Counted from the stretch's first letter, positions 8,733 through 17,723 are shown. The stretch: DNA of 64,000 bases from Flavobacterium branchiarum (GCF_030409845.1 NZ_JAUFQQ010000003.1:1178001-1242000), one strand, 5' to 3'. Numbers and translations are program-made. The notes: generated from the sequence alone by a model not told the origin.

Positions 8733-9494
8733 TTAGATGATTTTTTTGATTACACGTAGTTTATGAGTGTGTCTGTTTGTTTCTGGATTATAAATCCCTA
8801 AGTGATCTAAACGGTCAATTCGAACTTTTCCACTGGCATGAATGATGTAATTGTTGTCCATGATTATACCTACGTGGGTGATGTTTCCTTCATCATTATC
8901 AAAAAAGGCCAAATCGCCTGCTTCACTTTCTTCTATAAAACTCAAAGGATCTCCTTCTTTTGCTTGTTGCGAAGCATCACGTTGAATTTTGTACCCGTTT
9001 AGTTTGTAAACCATTTGTGTAAAGCCTGAGCAATCTATCCCAAAAGGAGTTTTTCCTCCCCAAAGATAAGGTGCGTTTAAATACATGTAGGCTGTATTTA
9101 TTAAGCTGTTTTTTGATTTTATTCCGCTTATTTTTGTGCCTTCAAATTCAAAATTCGAAGTGTTAATTTCGCCATTATTCAAGAATGTTAGCGATGCACC
9201 AAGGGGAATTGGTAATAACAGATTATCGGGTGATGTTATGTAGTCTATTAAATCGGCATTTAAAATAGGTGCGTCTGATGATAGTAAATTATAACTAGCT
9301 TCAGATATTAATTGGTATTGTTTGGAATCAACCCAACCTTCGTAATTATCGAATTGGATTTTAATTTTAGACCATTGATTTTGCTGTTCTAGAATTTCGA
9401 AATGTTCTCCAAATAATAATTGGCTAACAATTTCGCTTCTATCACTTGGTTCAAATCGAACAGGCACTATGGCTAGATTACAAATTCCGAACAT
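8733..9494 (-). CDS. NlpC/P60 peptidase with SH3 domain
   Basis: 253 aa. An N-terminal bacterial SH3 domain (about 8-65, FEILEQQNQWSKIKIQFDNYEGWV) precedes an NlpC/P60 domain (about 125-250). The catalytic Cys is in FGIDCSGFTQMVY, and His residues are in GNITHVGIIM and YIIHASG. Members cleave D-gamma-Glu to diamino-acid bonds in peptidoglycan peptides. No signal peptide is obvious, suggesting recycling of muropeptides in the cytoplasm, as in YkfC-type enzymes. It lies downstream of the thiolase gene but behind a terminator. Confidence 0.9.
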   Translation of the reverse strand: MFGICNLAIVPVRFEPSDRSEIVSQLLFGEHFEILEQQNQWSKIKIQFDNYEGWVDSKQYQLISEASYNLLSSDAPILNADLIDYITSPDNLLLPIPLGASLTFLNNGEINTSNFEFEGTKISGIKSKNSLINTAYMYLNAPYLWGGKTPFGIDCSGFTQMVYKLNGYKIQRDASQQAKEGDPLSFIEESEAGDLAFFDNDEGNITHVGIIMDNNYIIHASGKVRIDRLDHLGIYNPETNRHTHKLRVIKKII

Positions 9495-9517
9495 TTAGTG
9501 TATTTTATAAGTTAATA

Positions 9518-9550
9518 ATCAGGAGTTATTATTTGTAAATAACTCCTGAT
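9518..9550. terminator. terminator after thiolase gene
   Basis: A perfect 13-bp inverted repeat (ATCAGGAGTTATT with its complement, 7-nt loop) lies just past the thiolase stop on the minus strand. Confidence 0.75.
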
Positions 9551-9560
9551 TTATGATTAT

Positions 9561-10739
9561 TTAGGCTCTTTCGATTACAATTGCCGAAGCTCCACCACCA
9601 CCATTACAGATAGCAGCGGCTCCAATTTTGGCATTGTTTTGTTCTAAAACGTTGATTAAAGTTACGATAATTCTAACTCCTGAACAACCTAGTGGGTGTC
9701 CTAATGAAACGGCACCACCGTTTACGTTTACTTTATCGTTATCTAAACCTAGTATTTTTGAATTTGCTAATCCAACAACAGCAAAAGCTTCGTTGAATTC
9801 GAAATAATCTACATCGTTAATTGAGATTCCTGCTTTGTCTAGTGCTTTTGGTAATGCTTTTGCTGGGCTTGTTGTGAACCATTTAGGTTCTTGTGCAGCA
9901 TCGGCATAACTTTTTATGTAGGCAAGTGGTTTTAATCCTAACGCTAACGCTTTTTCTTCGGACATTAATATCACTGCAGCTGCGCCATCATTTATTGTTG
10001 AAGCATTTGCAGCGGTTACAGTTCCGTCTTTTGTGAAAACTGCGTTTAACGAAGGAATCTTGTCTAACTTTACATTAGTGTACTCTTCATCTTTTGATAC
10101 GATTATCGGGTCTCCTTTTCGTTGTGGTACTGCAACTGGAACGATTTCAGAATCAAATTTTCCTGCTTCCCAAGCTTTTGCACTTCTTTCATAAGATTGA
10201 ATAGCAAAGTTATCTTGTTCTTCACGGCTGATGTTGTATTCAGTTGCACATAAATCAGCGCAAACTCCCATCGCGCTGTTATCGTAAGCATCTGTCAAAC
10301 CATCTTTTTGCATTCCGTCAACCATTGTAGTTGGACCAAATTTAGTACCATTACGCATTTGTAGATAATGTGGAATCAAACTCATGTTCTCCATTCCACC
10401 CGCAACTACGATTTCGGCATCGCCACAAGCAATTGCCTGAGCACCGAACATAACTGCTTTCATTCCTGATGCGCAAACTTTGTTTACTGTTGTACAAGCT
10501 ACTTTCTCGGATAATCCAGCAAATAGAGCTGCTTGTCTCGCTGGAGCCTGACCAACTCCTGCTTGTACTACGTTACCCATGAATACTTCATCAACTAAAT
10601 TGGGGTCTAATTGTATTTTTTCTAAAGCTCCTTTAATAGCTACAGCACCTAATTTTGGGGCTGTGACTGTAGATAATCCTCCCATGAAACTTCCGATAGG
10701 GGTTCTAACGGCAGAAACAATAACAACTCTTTTGTTCAT
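9561..10739 (-). CDS. acetyl-CoA C-acetyltransferase (thiolase)
   Basis: 392 aa, standard length. The nucleophile Cys lies in VNKVCASGMKAV (about residue 88). The catalytic His is in SLGHPLGCSG and the second Cys in AICNGGGGASA; the NEAFAVVG motif is intact. It condenses two acetyl-CoA to acetoacetyl-CoA or runs in reverse. It is soluble and monocistronic. A TAAATTTG box on the minus strand (10765-10772) lies 26 bp before the start and is a likely promoter. Confidence 0.95.
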   Translation of the reverse strand: MNKRVVIVSAVRTPIGSFMGGLSTVTAPKLGAVAIKGALEKIQLDPNLVDEVFMGNVVQAGVGQAPARQAALFAGLSEKVACTTVNKVCASGMKAVMFGAQAIACGDAEIVVAGGMENMSLIPHYLQMRNGTKFGPTTMVDGMQKDGLTDAYDNSAMGVCADLCATEYNISREEQDNFAIQSYERSAKAWEAGKFDSEIVPVAVPQRKGDPIIVSKDEEYTNVKLDKIPSLNAVFTKDGTVTAANASTINDGAAAVILMSEEKALALGLKPLAYIKSYADAAQEPKWFTTSPAKALPKALDKAGISINDVDYFEFNEAFAVVGLANSKILGLDNDKVNVNGGAVSLGHPLGCSGVRIIVTLINVLEQNNAKIGAAAICNGGGGASAIVIERA

Positions 10740-10764
10740 TTTCTGTGTGATTTAGTTAATGAAG

Positions 10765-10772
10765 CAAATTTA
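10765..10772 (-). promoter_or_regulatory. -7 box for thiolase gene
   Basis: TAAATTTG on the minus strand matches TAnnTTTG and lies 26 bp upstream of the thiolase start codon. A TTTG lies upstream at shorter than ideal spacing. Confidence 0.4.
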
Positions 10773-10914
10773 ATGTTTATTTAAACAAATTCAAATTTTG
10801 AGTGTTTTGATTGTCTTTTTAAATTATTAGGAAAAATATTTTTTTTGTATTCGTTTGATAGTGAAGTGATTTTAAAAAAAGATGAAAAAATATTGAAAAA
10901 AGTCTCCGAAATAC

Positions 10915-10945
10915 TTGTGAGATATATAATGTTGTCTTAAATTTG
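10915..10945 (+). promoter_or_regulatory. promoter of the tRNA cluster
   Basis: TTG at 10915-10917 and TAAATTTG at 10938-10945 are separated by 20 bp, matching the Bacteroidetes -33/-7 pair. The tRNA-Ser gene starts 34 bp later. Confidence 0.6.
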
Positions 10946-10978
10946 CAACCGCAAAACGAGACAAGTTTCTCTGAGCTT

Positions 10979-11062
10979 GGAGAGGTGCCAGAGCGGTAAT
11001 GGAGCAGATTGCTAATCTGTCGACGGGTAACTGTCGCCAGGGTTCGAGTCCCTGTCTCTCCG
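10979..11062 (+). tRNA. tRNA-Ser (anticodon GCT)
   Basis: Acceptor GGAGAGG pairs with TCTCTCC (one G-U pair). The anticodon stem GCAGA/TCTGT encloses TTGCTAA, giving GCT. A long variable arm (GACGGGTAACTGTC) is typical of tRNA-Ser, and the T loop is GTTCGAGTC. CCA is not encoded. Confidence 0.96.
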
Positions 11063-11079
11063 CTTAATAAATTTTGCCT

Positions 11080-11154
11080 CGGGGTGTAGCGTAGCCCGGT
11101 TATCGCGCCTGCTTTGGGAGCAGGAGGCCGCAGGTTCGAATCCTGCCACCCCGA
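11080..11154 (+). tRNA. tRNA-Pro (anticodon TGG)
   Basis: Acceptor CGGGGTG/CACCCCG; anticodon stem CTGCT/AGCAG region encloses TTTGGGA, giving TGG. T arm GCAGG-TTCGAAT-CCTGC. Second gene of the cluster. Confidence 0.96.
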
Positions 11155-11183
11155 CAAACTTTCCATAAAGTTTTAAAAGAAAT

Positions 11184-11257
11184 GGACGCATAGCTCAGTT
11201 GGATAGAGCACCTGCCTTCTAAGCAGGCGGTCGAAGGTTCGAATCCTTCTGCGTTCA
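11184..11257 (+). tRNA. tRNA-Arg (anticodon TCT), copy 1
   Basis: Acceptor GGACGCA/TGCGTTC; anticodon stem CCTGC/GCAGG encloses CTTCTAA, giving TCT, which reads AGA, the common Arg codon in this AT-rich genome. A terminator hairpin follows. Confidence 0.96.
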
Positions 11258-11261
11258 CTTT

Positions 11262-11288
11262 AAAACCACTCAAATAGGGTGGTTTTTT
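11262..11288 (+). terminator. terminator between the two tRNA-Arg copies
   Basis: AAAACCAC pairs with GTGGTTTT followed by a T run. It separates the two identical tRNA genes. Confidence 0.75.
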
Positions 11289-11302
11289 TATTTTATATCC
11301 AA

Positions 11303-11376
11303 GGACGCATAGCTCAGTTGGATAGAGCACCTGCCTTCTAAGCAGGCGGTCGAAGGTTCGAATCCTTCTGCGTTCA
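11303..11376 (+). tRNA. tRNA-Arg (anticodon TCT), copy 2
   Basis: Identical to the gene at 11184-11257, a tandem duplication including about 4 bp of flank, and followed by its own hairpin terminator. Confidence 0.96.
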
Positions 11377-11378
11377 CG

Positions 11379-11406
11379 AAAAGCCACTCAATCGAGTGGC
11401 TTTTTT
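11379..11406 (+). terminator. terminator of the tRNA cluster
   Basis: AAAAGCCACTC pairs with GAGTGGCTTTT around TCAATC-type loop sequence, with a T run. Confidence 0.8.
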
Positions 11407-11497
11407 GTTTTTAGATGCTATTTCTTAAATAATAAGGAATCAGGTTCAAAAATCTGTGGATTAGCAAGAATTTTTGATTTTTTTTTTAACCATAATC

Positions 11498-11526
11498 TTG
11501 TCTTTCTGAGGAACGAATAATCTCTG
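11498..11526 (+). repeat. intergenic repeat (TCTGAGGAACGAA type)
   Basis: The motif TTGTCTTTCTGAGGAACGAA followed by AATCTC recurs at 56328-56354 and inverted at 56407-56429. It is a common flavobacterial dispersed repeat remnant. It is the main feature of the gap 11407-11728 besides the promoter boxes. Confidence 0.55.
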
Positions 11527-11658
11527 CAAAAACTAATCCCAGTAAAGGCTCGGGTTTTCGTTCTTTTTTGCTTCTACTTTATTTTGTGTTAACAAATTGA
11601 TTCGTTTTTGAACCCTCACAGGTTTTCGTATTGATCCATGTTTTACGGGATATTTTTC

Positions 11659-11703
11659 TATCTTTGAAGTTCGGACTTTTTAATCCAAATGACTCTATCT
11701 TTG
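11659..11703 (+). promoter_or_regulatory. two -7 boxes before XRE gene
   Basis: TATCTTTG occurs at 11659-11666 and again at 11696-11703; both match TAnnTTTG. The nearer lies 25 bp before the start codon of the XRE gene. Confidence 0.45.
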
Positions 11704-11728
11704 AGTCTTTAGAAAACTGCTATTTATT

Positions 11729-12133
11729 ATGGAACAAAAAATACATCAGGGAAGAAACATAAAACGTTTCAGAGAAATGCTTAATATAAAGCAAGAGGCA
11801 TTGGCTTATGATTTGGGAGAAGACTGGAATCAGAAGAAAATTTCTATGCTTGAGCAGAAAGATGTAATTGAAGATAATCTACTTAAACAAATCTCAGCAG
11901 TATTAAAAATTCCAGTTGAAGCATTTCAGAACTTTGATGAGGAACAAGCGATAAATGTTATTTCTAATACTTTTGGAGATAATGCTTGTGTCGGAAATCC
12001 TAGCTCAACATTTAATTTCAATTCTATCGCAGAGTTAAAAAAACTTCACGAAGAAAAGATTACTTTGTTTGAACGTATGTTGAAAGAGAAAGACGAAATG
12101 ATGACAAGACTTGAAAAATTAATCAACAAATAG
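11729..12133 (+). CDS. XRE-family helix-turn-helix regulator
   Basis: 134 aa. An N-terminal HTH_3 domain spans about residues 8-62 (IKRFREMLNIKQEALAYDLG, then QKKISMLEQKD). The C-terminal part is a short coiled coil (about 105-132). This architecture is common in Bacteroidetes, where such genes are usually solitary regulators. No partner toxin gene is visible. Targets are unknown. Confidence 0.85.
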   Translation: MEQKIHQGRNIKRFREMLNIKQEALAYDLGEDWNQKKISMLEQKDVIEDNLLKQISAVLKIPVEAFQNFDEEQAINVISNTFGDNACVGNPSSTFNFNSIAELKKLHEEKITLFERMLKEKDEMMTRLEKLINK

Positions 12134-12327
12134 TTTTAGATTAATTCTTTCTCTATTTGAAATTTTTTCCCTTTTTTATCTATTGTTGGGTTATTCATTC
12201 TATATCTTTCAATAAACTTTTGTGTTCAGATATTTTGGCTTATAATTGAAACTAGTAATTCGCTTGTAAATGCTATTATTGGATAATTATCGACGATCAA
12301 AAATGTTTCTAAATACCTATTAGAATT

Positions 12328-12699
12328 ATGAATATAGAAGAATTCAGAGATTATTGTCTCTCTTTTAAAGGAACTCACGAAGGGATGCCATTTAATGGAT
12401 TTTTTAATAATTCTCGGTCAATACTAGTGATCTATGTTAAAGAGAAGATGTTTTGCTTTTTTGATTTGGATAAATTCGATAGCTGTACGATAAAATGTGC
12501 TACGGATAAGATAGACAGTTTAAAGGATGAATATAATGCTATTGAAAAACCGTTCAATTTAAGCCCAAAGTATTGGATTAGTGTTCGGTTTAATGAGGAT
12601 GTGTCCGATGAGATGCTTAAAGAGCTTGTGGCTGATTCATATAAATTGGTCGTTTCAGGATTGACTAAAAAACAGCAGAAAGAGTTGGCTGCAAGTTAA
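12328..12699 (+). CDS. MmcQ/YjbR family protein
   Basis: 123 aa, full length for YjbR (PF04237). It opens with FRDYCLSFKGTHEGMPF, typical of the family, and ends in the conserved helical segment with SPKYWISVRF and LVADSYKLVVSGLTKKQQKEL. The fold is double-wing CyaY-like and proposed to bind DNA; the physiological role is unsettled. Confidence 0.88.
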   Translation: MNIEEFRDYCLSFKGTHEGMPFNGFFNNSRSILVIYVKEKMFCFFDLDKFDSCTIKCATDKIDSLKDEYNAIEKPFNLSPKYWISVRFNEDVSDEMLKELVADSYKLVVSGLTKKQQKELAAS

Positions 12700-12735
12700 A
12701 TTCATATTGCCGTTATTCGTGGTCAAAAAAAAATC

Positions 12736-12743
12736 TAACTTTG
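12736..12743 (+). promoter_or_regulatory. -7 box for Crp-family gene
   Basis: TAACTTTG matches TAnnTTTG but lies only 5 bp before the ATG at 12748, so the transcript may be nearly leaderless or the start may be later. Confidence 0.35.
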
Positions 12744-12747
12744 CGGC

Positions 12748-13323
12748 ATGCACATACAATTATTAAATCTCATTTCTAAAGACAGACTTCTTTCTGAAGA
12801 AGAGAAAGAATTGTGCGGACAGTATTTTGAGCCTGTCTTTTTTTTAAAAAATTCTATTCTCGAAAAAGAAGGGCAAGTTCCTAAATACTTATATTTTGTT
12901 TTATCAGGATTTGCACGACTGTTTCATCACAATAGCAAAGGCAATGAAGTTACTACAAACATCAATTGTCCAACCGGATTCATTACATCGTACATGCATT
13001 TCATAAATCAAACAAAATCTGATGAAAATTTGCAGTGCGTTACAGATTGCGAGTTGCTTAGAATTACCAAAACTAATTTAGATTTATTGATTGATCAAAG
13101 TATCATTTTTAAAGACTTCAGTATTTCAGTCTTTCAGCAAGCACTTTTTTATCATGAAAGTCGCTCAAAAGAACTGGCAATCCTAACAGCCGAAGAGCGT
13201 TACCTAAAGTTAATGAAAAACTATCCTGATATATTGCAAAATGTTCCGTTGCATTACATCGCTTCATTTTTGGGAATGAATCCTAAAAGTTTAAGTAGGG
13301 TGCGTAAAGAAATGATTAGGTAA
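12748..13323 (+). CDS. Crp/Fnr-family transcriptional regulator
   Basis: 191 aa. The cyclic-nucleotide-binding-type beta roll (about 25-115, with KEGQVPKYLYFVLSGFARLF) is followed by a dimer helix and a short C-terminal helix-turn-helix (VPLHYIASFLGMNPKSLSRVRKEM). This compact form is very common in Bacteroidetes and often controls the next gene. The reductase gene starts 64 bp downstream. Confidence 0.88.
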   Translation: MHIQLLNLISKDRLLSEEEKELCGQYFEPVFFLKNSILEKEGQVPKYLYFVLSGFARLFHHNSKGNEVTTNINCPTGFITSYMHFINQTKSDENLQCVTDCELLRITKTNLDLLIDQSIIFKDFSISVFQQALFYHESRSKELAILTAEERYLKLMKNYPDILQNVPLHYIASFLGMNPKSLSRVRKEMIR

Positions 13324-13386
13324 CATTTGTGAAGTAGTTTTGAAAAAGCTATTCTCAATTTTGTGTCATCATTTAATAATAAAAAT

Positions 13387-14394
13387 ATGGCACAGAAAAA
13401 ATTAGCCTTGGTAACAGGAGCAAACGGACACTTGGGTAATAACTTAGTGAGGTTGTTGATTGAAAAAAATATTCCTGTTAGGGCTTCGGTTCGTAATATT
13501 AACAATAGAAAACCCTTTGCTGGATTGAATTGTGAGTTGGTCCAAGCTGATATTACAGACAAACAGTCACTGATAAATGCATTGCAAGATGTTGATGTTT
13601 TTTATGCAGTGGGAGCAGTATTTAAACTTTGGGCAAAGGATCCTAAAAAAGAGATTTATGATGTAAATCTTGAAGGAGCCAAAAATATGATAGAAGCTGC
13701 AGTTGAAGCAGGTGTAAAGCGGATTGTTTATGTGAGTTCCATCGTAGCTACAAATTTTTCAATATATCCCATAAAGGAGAGTAATGGCTACAATCCCGAC
13801 CGTAGAGATATGTATTTCAATTCTAAAAATGATGGGGAGAAATTAGTTTTTGAATTGTCAAAAAAACACAATATTGAGCTAGTTGCCGTTTTGCCTTCAG
13901 CAATGATTGGTAATAAAGCATTTGCACCTTTAAGTGTTTCCTATAATATTATTGACCTGATTTTGAAAAAACAAATTCCTATTGAAACCAATATTGCCTT
14001 GAATTGGATCGACGTTAAAGATGTTGCTGAAGGCTGTTATTTGGCAGCAACAAAAGGGAAGAATGGAGAAAGATATATTTTGGCAAACGAAAAATGTATG
14101 TCAATCAAAGAAACGACCAAAATTGCACAGGAACTTTTTCCCGAATTGAAAATAAAGTTGCCAATAGCAGTTCCAAAGGCAGGTTTGTTTATGGTTGCTT
14201 GGCTCATGGAATTAGGAAGTAAATTAAATGGTAAAGCACCTTTAATCACTACAAAGGACATTGCAGTATTTTCAGGTTTACTACAAGATTTTGATATTTC
14301 GAAAGCAAGAATAGAATTGGGATTTAATCCTAAGAGTTCGAAAGAAGCTGTGAAAGAGGCAATGTATTATTTACAAGATGGTGGAGGCGAATAA
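13387..14394 (+). CDS. NAD-dependent epimerase/dihydroflavonol-reductase-like enzyme
   Basis: 335 aa from ATG 13387; upstream in-frame codons are not needed. The Rossmann motif VTGANGHLGNNLVRLL and the active-site YFNSK (YxxxK) place it in the extended SDR family near dihydroflavonol-4-reductases and 3-beta-hydroxysteroid dehydrogenases. It reduces a ketone or aldehyde with NAD(P)H; the substrate is unknown. Expression is probably set by the Crp-type regulator just upstream. Confidence 0.85.
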   Translation: MAQKKLALVTGANGHLGNNLVRLLIEKNIPVRASVRNINNRKPFAGLNCELVQADITDKQSLINALQDVDVFYAVGAVFKLWAKDPKKEIYDVNLEGAKNMIEAAVEAGVKRIVYVSSIVATNFSIYPIKESNGYNPDRRDMYFNSKNDGEKLVFELSKKHNIELVAVLPSAMIGNKAFAPLSVSYNIIDLILKKQIPIETNIALNWIDVKDVAEGCYLAATKGKNGERYILANEKCMSIKETTKIAQELFPELKIKLPIAVPKAGLFMVAWLMELGSKLNGKAPLITTKDIAVFSGLLQDFDISKARIELGFNPKSSKEAVKEAMYYLQDGGGE

Positions 14395-14549
14395 AGGTAT
14401 ATTCTTCAGTAGTTTTTCAGCTCAAAGCGGAGTTCCTTTTTTTATGTGCCTAGTTATAAAAGTTTAAAAATTAATAATGCATTTTTCTATTGGATTTTGC
14501 TGAAAAAATATTCTCAAGAGAGTCAACTAATATTTTAAAATAATGTTTT

Positions 14550-14596
14550 AAAAAAAGCCTTCCGTTTTCTAAATCGAAAACGAAAGGCATTTTTTA
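14550..14596. terminator. bidirectional terminator
   Basis: An A-tract, the stem GCCTTCCGTTTTC with GAAAACGAAAGGC, and a T-tract lie between the convergent reductase and alcohol-dehydrogenase genes. It can serve both. Confidence 0.8.
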
Positions 14597-14623
14597 TCTA
14601 AATTTTAGTAAATGCTATTAGTT

Positions 14624-15784
14624 TTAAACGGCACTTTCGCTATAAACAACACCATCATAACAAGCATTGTAAATTGCTTTTAGTTCTTCAAGACTTGGAA
14701 CACGAGGATTAAAACCTGTACAAGGATCAATTAACGCATTACCTGCAATATAATCAAGGTTTTTAATCCAGTCTTCTTTAGAAATTCCAAATTCTTTAAG
14801 AGATCCAATGTTGTTAACCTCTTTTCTAAGACCTTCAATAGCTACTGCTAATCCTTCTGCTGTTTCTTCACCAATGACTTTTGCTAATGCAGGATATTTG
14901 TTTGTAGCAGATTCGTTGTAACGAATTACGTTTGGAAGGAAGATCGCATTTGCACATCCATGAGGGATACCATAAAGAGCACCTACCTGATGTGAAAGGG
15001 AATGTACAATACCTAGCCAAGCATTATTAAAAGCAAGACCAGCCATGAATGAGGCATCGTGCATGTTTTGGCGCGCTACGATATTCTCTGGATTTTTAAC
15101 AGCCTCAGGTAGGTTGTTAAAAACTATTTCCAATCCTCCTTTTGAAAGTACATCGGCAAAGTTGTTATCAATATTAGAAACAAATGCCTCTACGCAATGC
15201 GTTAAAGCATCAAGTCCTGTATTACTTGTAATGTGCGCAGGCATTGAAGCACATATTTCTCCGTCAACTATAGCAATATCAGGCGTTAGTTCATAAGATA
15301 CAATTGGGTATTTTACTCCTTTTTCACGGTCGGTAATAACTGCAAGACCAGTTGTTTCTGTTCCAGTTCCGCTTGTAGAAGGAATTGCAATAAATTTTGC
15401 TTTTTTTCTAAGTACAGGAACGCTAAATGGTTTGATAAGAGAATCAAAATCAGTATCAGGATATTCATAAAAAATCCACATGGTTTTCGCAGCATCTATT
15501 GCAGAACATCCTCCTAAACCGATAATCCAGTCAGGTTGGAATTCCAGCATTGCTTTAGCACCTTTAAAACTTGTCGCAGATGAAGGATCTTCTTCAACAC
15601 CATCAAATATTTTGGTTTCTATTCCAGCTTCTTGTAAAAAAGTTACGGCTTTGTCAAGTGTACCGCTTTTTTTCATCGAGCTTCCTCCTGTAACAATAAT
15701 TGCTTTTTTTCCTTTGATGTTTTTTAACTCCTCAAGACTTCCAGCTCCGTGGAAAACCTCAGAAGCAATAAATAGTTTACTCAT
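14624..15784 (-). CDS. iron-containing alcohol dehydrogenase
   Basis: 386 aa from ATG 15784 (a longer open frame upstream lacks support). GLGGCSAIDAAKTMW matches the GGGSxxDxAK NAD-binding signature. Metal ligands appear in DALTHCVEAF and in VHSLSHQVGALYGIPHGCANA. It oxidises or reduces alcohols/aldehydes with NAD(H) and Fe2+. An AraC-type regulator lies directly upstream in the same direction and probably controls it. Confidence 0.93.
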   Translation of the reverse strand: MSKLFIASEVFHGAGSLEELKNIKGKKAIIVTGGSSMKKSGTLDKAVTFLQEAGIETKIFDGVEEDPSSATSFKGAKAMLEFQPDWIIGLGGCSAIDAAKTMWIFYEYPDTDFDSLIKPFSVPVLRKKAKFIAIPSTSGTGTETTGLAVITDREKGVKYPIVSYELTPDIAIVDGEICASMPAHITSNTGLDALTHCVEAFVSNIDNNFADVLSKGGLEIVFNNLPEAVKNPENIVARQNMHDASFMAGLAFNNAWLGIVHSLSHQVGALYGIPHGCANAIFLPNVIRYNESATNKYPALAKVIGEETAEGLAVAIEGLRKEVNNIGSLKEFGISKEDWIKNLDYIAGNALIDPCTGFNPRVPSLEELKAIYNACYDGVVYSESAV

Positions 15785-15851
15785 TTTTATACATATTAAA
15801 TTATGAGACAAAGGTAGAAGAGGTGTTGCCTGAGCTGTTATACAAACAGGA

Positions 15852-16736
15852 CTATGCGGTATAAATTTGCGCCAATTCCTGCTGAAGTTCTGTAGGAGTT
15901 TCTTTGAGTTTAGCTTTGACAAATTTATTTAATGCAGAAGGAGAACTGAATCCCAGATCCAAAGCAATCTGCTTGTGTGAGAGATCTGAAAAAAGAAGTT
16001 GTCGTTTTATTTCAGTTAAAATTCGGTTATGAATTGCATTAATAGCAGTTTCACGACAGTGTTTTTTTGTAACGTTATTCAGTTTTTTTGCGCTTACAGC
16101 CAATTGATCTGCATAATATTGAACAGTACGTTGCGTCTTATAATGCTGATTTAGAAGTTTTTTGAAACGAAAGTAAATCAGTTTATCAGCTTCTTTTTCC
16201 TGATGTAAAACAGGGTGTTGGCCATGAATAGATTCTATAAGTCCAAGAAGAAGAACCTTGATGAAAAAACGTGCCTGTTCTTTTTTGATTAAAGTAGGAG
16301 CGTTGTATATGTTTTGAATATCTGCTATAATTTGAGAGTTGTTTTTAAATTCTTTCTCCGAAAGTAATACACAGTTTAAATTCACAGAAAGATTGACGTT
16401 ATAGGCGCTGAGCTCATTTTTAAGTATGTCTGAACAGAAAAGGATTTCTTCAAACAAAATTACTTTACCAGATAAATCGTCACTTGCATTTGTGATAAAA
16501 TGAACCTGATCAGGGAATATAATCGAAATTTTACCTGCTTTTAAAAAATGCTTTCTGTCTTCGATATGTACTTCTATACTACCAGTCTCAATTGCTAAAA
16601 TGCAGAAATGATCTTTTTTATGAGGTTCTAAGTAAATAGGATCATTCTTGGCGCTTAAATCGAAGACACGAAATGATAAATTATGGTCTTCAATTTTGTC
16701 AATATGCTTCTTAATTTCTAATCTCTTTAAATTCAT
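15852..16736 (-). CDS. AraC-family transcriptional regulator
   Basis: 294 aa. An N-terminal cupin-like domain (about 20-100) precedes a C-terminal AraC domain (about 195-290). The second recognition region has LLFSDLSHKQIALDLGFSSP and ALNKFVKAKLKETPTEL. It lies 67 bp upstream of the alcohol dehydrogenase on the same strand, a common regulator-plus-target pair in flavobacteria. Confidence 0.9.
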   Translation of the reverse strand: MNLKRLEIKKHIDKIEDHNLSFRVFDLSAKNDPIYLEPHKKDHFCILAIETGSIEVHIEDRKHFLKAGKISIIFPDQVHFITNASDDLSGKVILFEEILFCSDILKNELSAYNVNLSVNLNCVLLSEKEFKNNSQIIADIQNIYNAPTLIKKEQARFFIKVLLLGLIESIHGQHPVLHQEKEADKLIYFRFKKLLNQHYKTQRTVQYYADQLAVSAKKLNNVTKKHCRETAINAIHNRILTEIKRQLLFSDLSHKQIALDLGFSSPSALNKFVKAKLKETPTELQQELAQIYTA

Positions 16737-17060
16737 AAGTACAAATTTATTCCAATTTTATCAGGTTTAAGATTTATTAACACAAATATTTGATCCATTT
16801 TGTGCTCAAATACGCAGTTAAGATAATTAATAGTGCACTATTCATCAGTTTTAAAAGTATTAACTTCTCCTTCTATAAATTGTATGGTTCGCGTTTTCTT
16901 GCGGAGATTTGGTTTTGTTTTTCTTATTATGTTATGCTCGTAGTGAGTTTACCAAGAAGAAATGGAGATTAACAGCTTTTAGTGATATATATATGTTTTC
17001 TATAAGAACTTTTGAAATAGTGCAATAGATAAAAATAATAGTAAACATAATTTTGTAAAA
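16737..17060. other. intergenic region before tetR
   Basis: About 320 bases with no convincing gene; short open frames here lack family resemblance. It carries the promoters of the divergent AraC and TetR genes. Confidence 0.5.
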
Positions 17061-17080
17061 TATACTTTTTAGTATATTTG
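17061..17080 (+). promoter_or_regulatory. TetR operator 1 overlapping the tetR promoter
   Basis: TATACTTTTTAGTATA (17061-17076) is a palindrome that overlaps the -7 box TATATTTG (17073-17080), implying that the repressor shuts off its own gene. Identical half-sites recur at 17708 and 17777. Confidence 0.7.
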
Positions 17081-17099
17081 TATTCTAATATTTGATGTA

Positions 17100-17690
17100 A
17101 TGTCTACGAAAGCAGAAAGAACGAAACAGTTTATACTTGAAACCGCAGCTCCTATTTTTAATCAGAAGGGGATTGCTGGTGCAAATATTGATGATGTTTT
17201 GGAAGCATCTAAATTGACTAAAGGCTGTCTTTATGGACATTTTGAGAGTAAAGAGGATTTGTCTTTTCAGGTCATTAATTATATGCTGGATTATAACACT
17301 TCTAAAATGACAGCAGTCATAAATACGAAAAAATCCGCTAAAGATAAAGTTCATGCTTTTTTAGATTTTTATAAAGATCCTTTTGATACTACTATAAAAG
17401 GAGGATGTCCAATTTTTAATATCGCTGTAGAATCGGATGATACTTTTCCTGAAATTAATGCAAAGGTGGCTGCTGTATTAAAAAGTGGGCAAGAGTGGTT
17501 TGTGTCTGTTTTAGAAAAAGGTATTAAGGATGGAGAGTTTTCTAATAAACTGCAGTCAGACATTTATGCTTTTAAAGCTTTTGCAGCCGTAGAAGGAGCT
17601 CTAGTTTTATGCAAAACGATGAATACAGCAAAGCCCATGCGGGGCTTGATTAAAAGTTTAAAAGAAGAATTAGAAAATTTCAGGATCTAA
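17100..17690 (+). CDS. TetR/AcrR-family repressor
   Basis: 196 aa. The N-terminal HTH (about 8-55) reads FILETAAPIFNQKGIAGANI then LTKGCLYGHFESKEDL. The C-terminal ligand domain resembles the TetR_C_16/YxaF-like group (GGCPIFNIAVESDD). Palindromic operators lie before this gene and twice before the following SDR, so it most likely represses itself and the SDR-SDR-quinone-reductase operon that the prophage now interrupts. Confidence 0.92.
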   Translation: MSTKAERTKQFILETAAPIFNQKGIAGANIDDVLEASKLTKGCLYGHFESKEDLSFQVINYMLDYNTSKMTAVINTKKSAKDKVHAFLDFYKDPFDTTIKGGCPIFNIAVESDDTFPEINAKVAAVLKSGQEWFVSVLEKGIKDGEFSNKLQSDIYAFKAFAAVEGALVLCKTMNTAKPMRGLIKSLKEELENFRI

Positions 17691-17707
17691 TTTTTTTTAC
17701 TATAAAA

Positions 17708-17723
17708 TATACTTTTTAGTATA
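17708..17723 (+). promoter_or_regulatory. TetR operator 2
   Basis: Second exact copy of the palindrome TATACTTTTTAGTATA, between tetR and the SDR gene, overlapping a TATATTTTG promoter-like stretch. Confidence 0.65.

Noticed and set aside
11080..11154. tRNA cluster as phage attachment site
   Set aside because: The prophage lies 7 kb away in an SDR gene and carries a DDE transposase, not a tyrosine integrase.
10819..11387. Open frames across the tRNA cluster on the minus strand
   Set aside because: They are translations of tRNA genes (FDRLLRRQ, GFEPSTACL-type peptides) and not proteins.
15785..15922. 46-codon extension of the alcohol dehydrogenase
   Set aside because: It precedes a normal family start (MSKLFIASEVF) and has no similarity to the enzyme.
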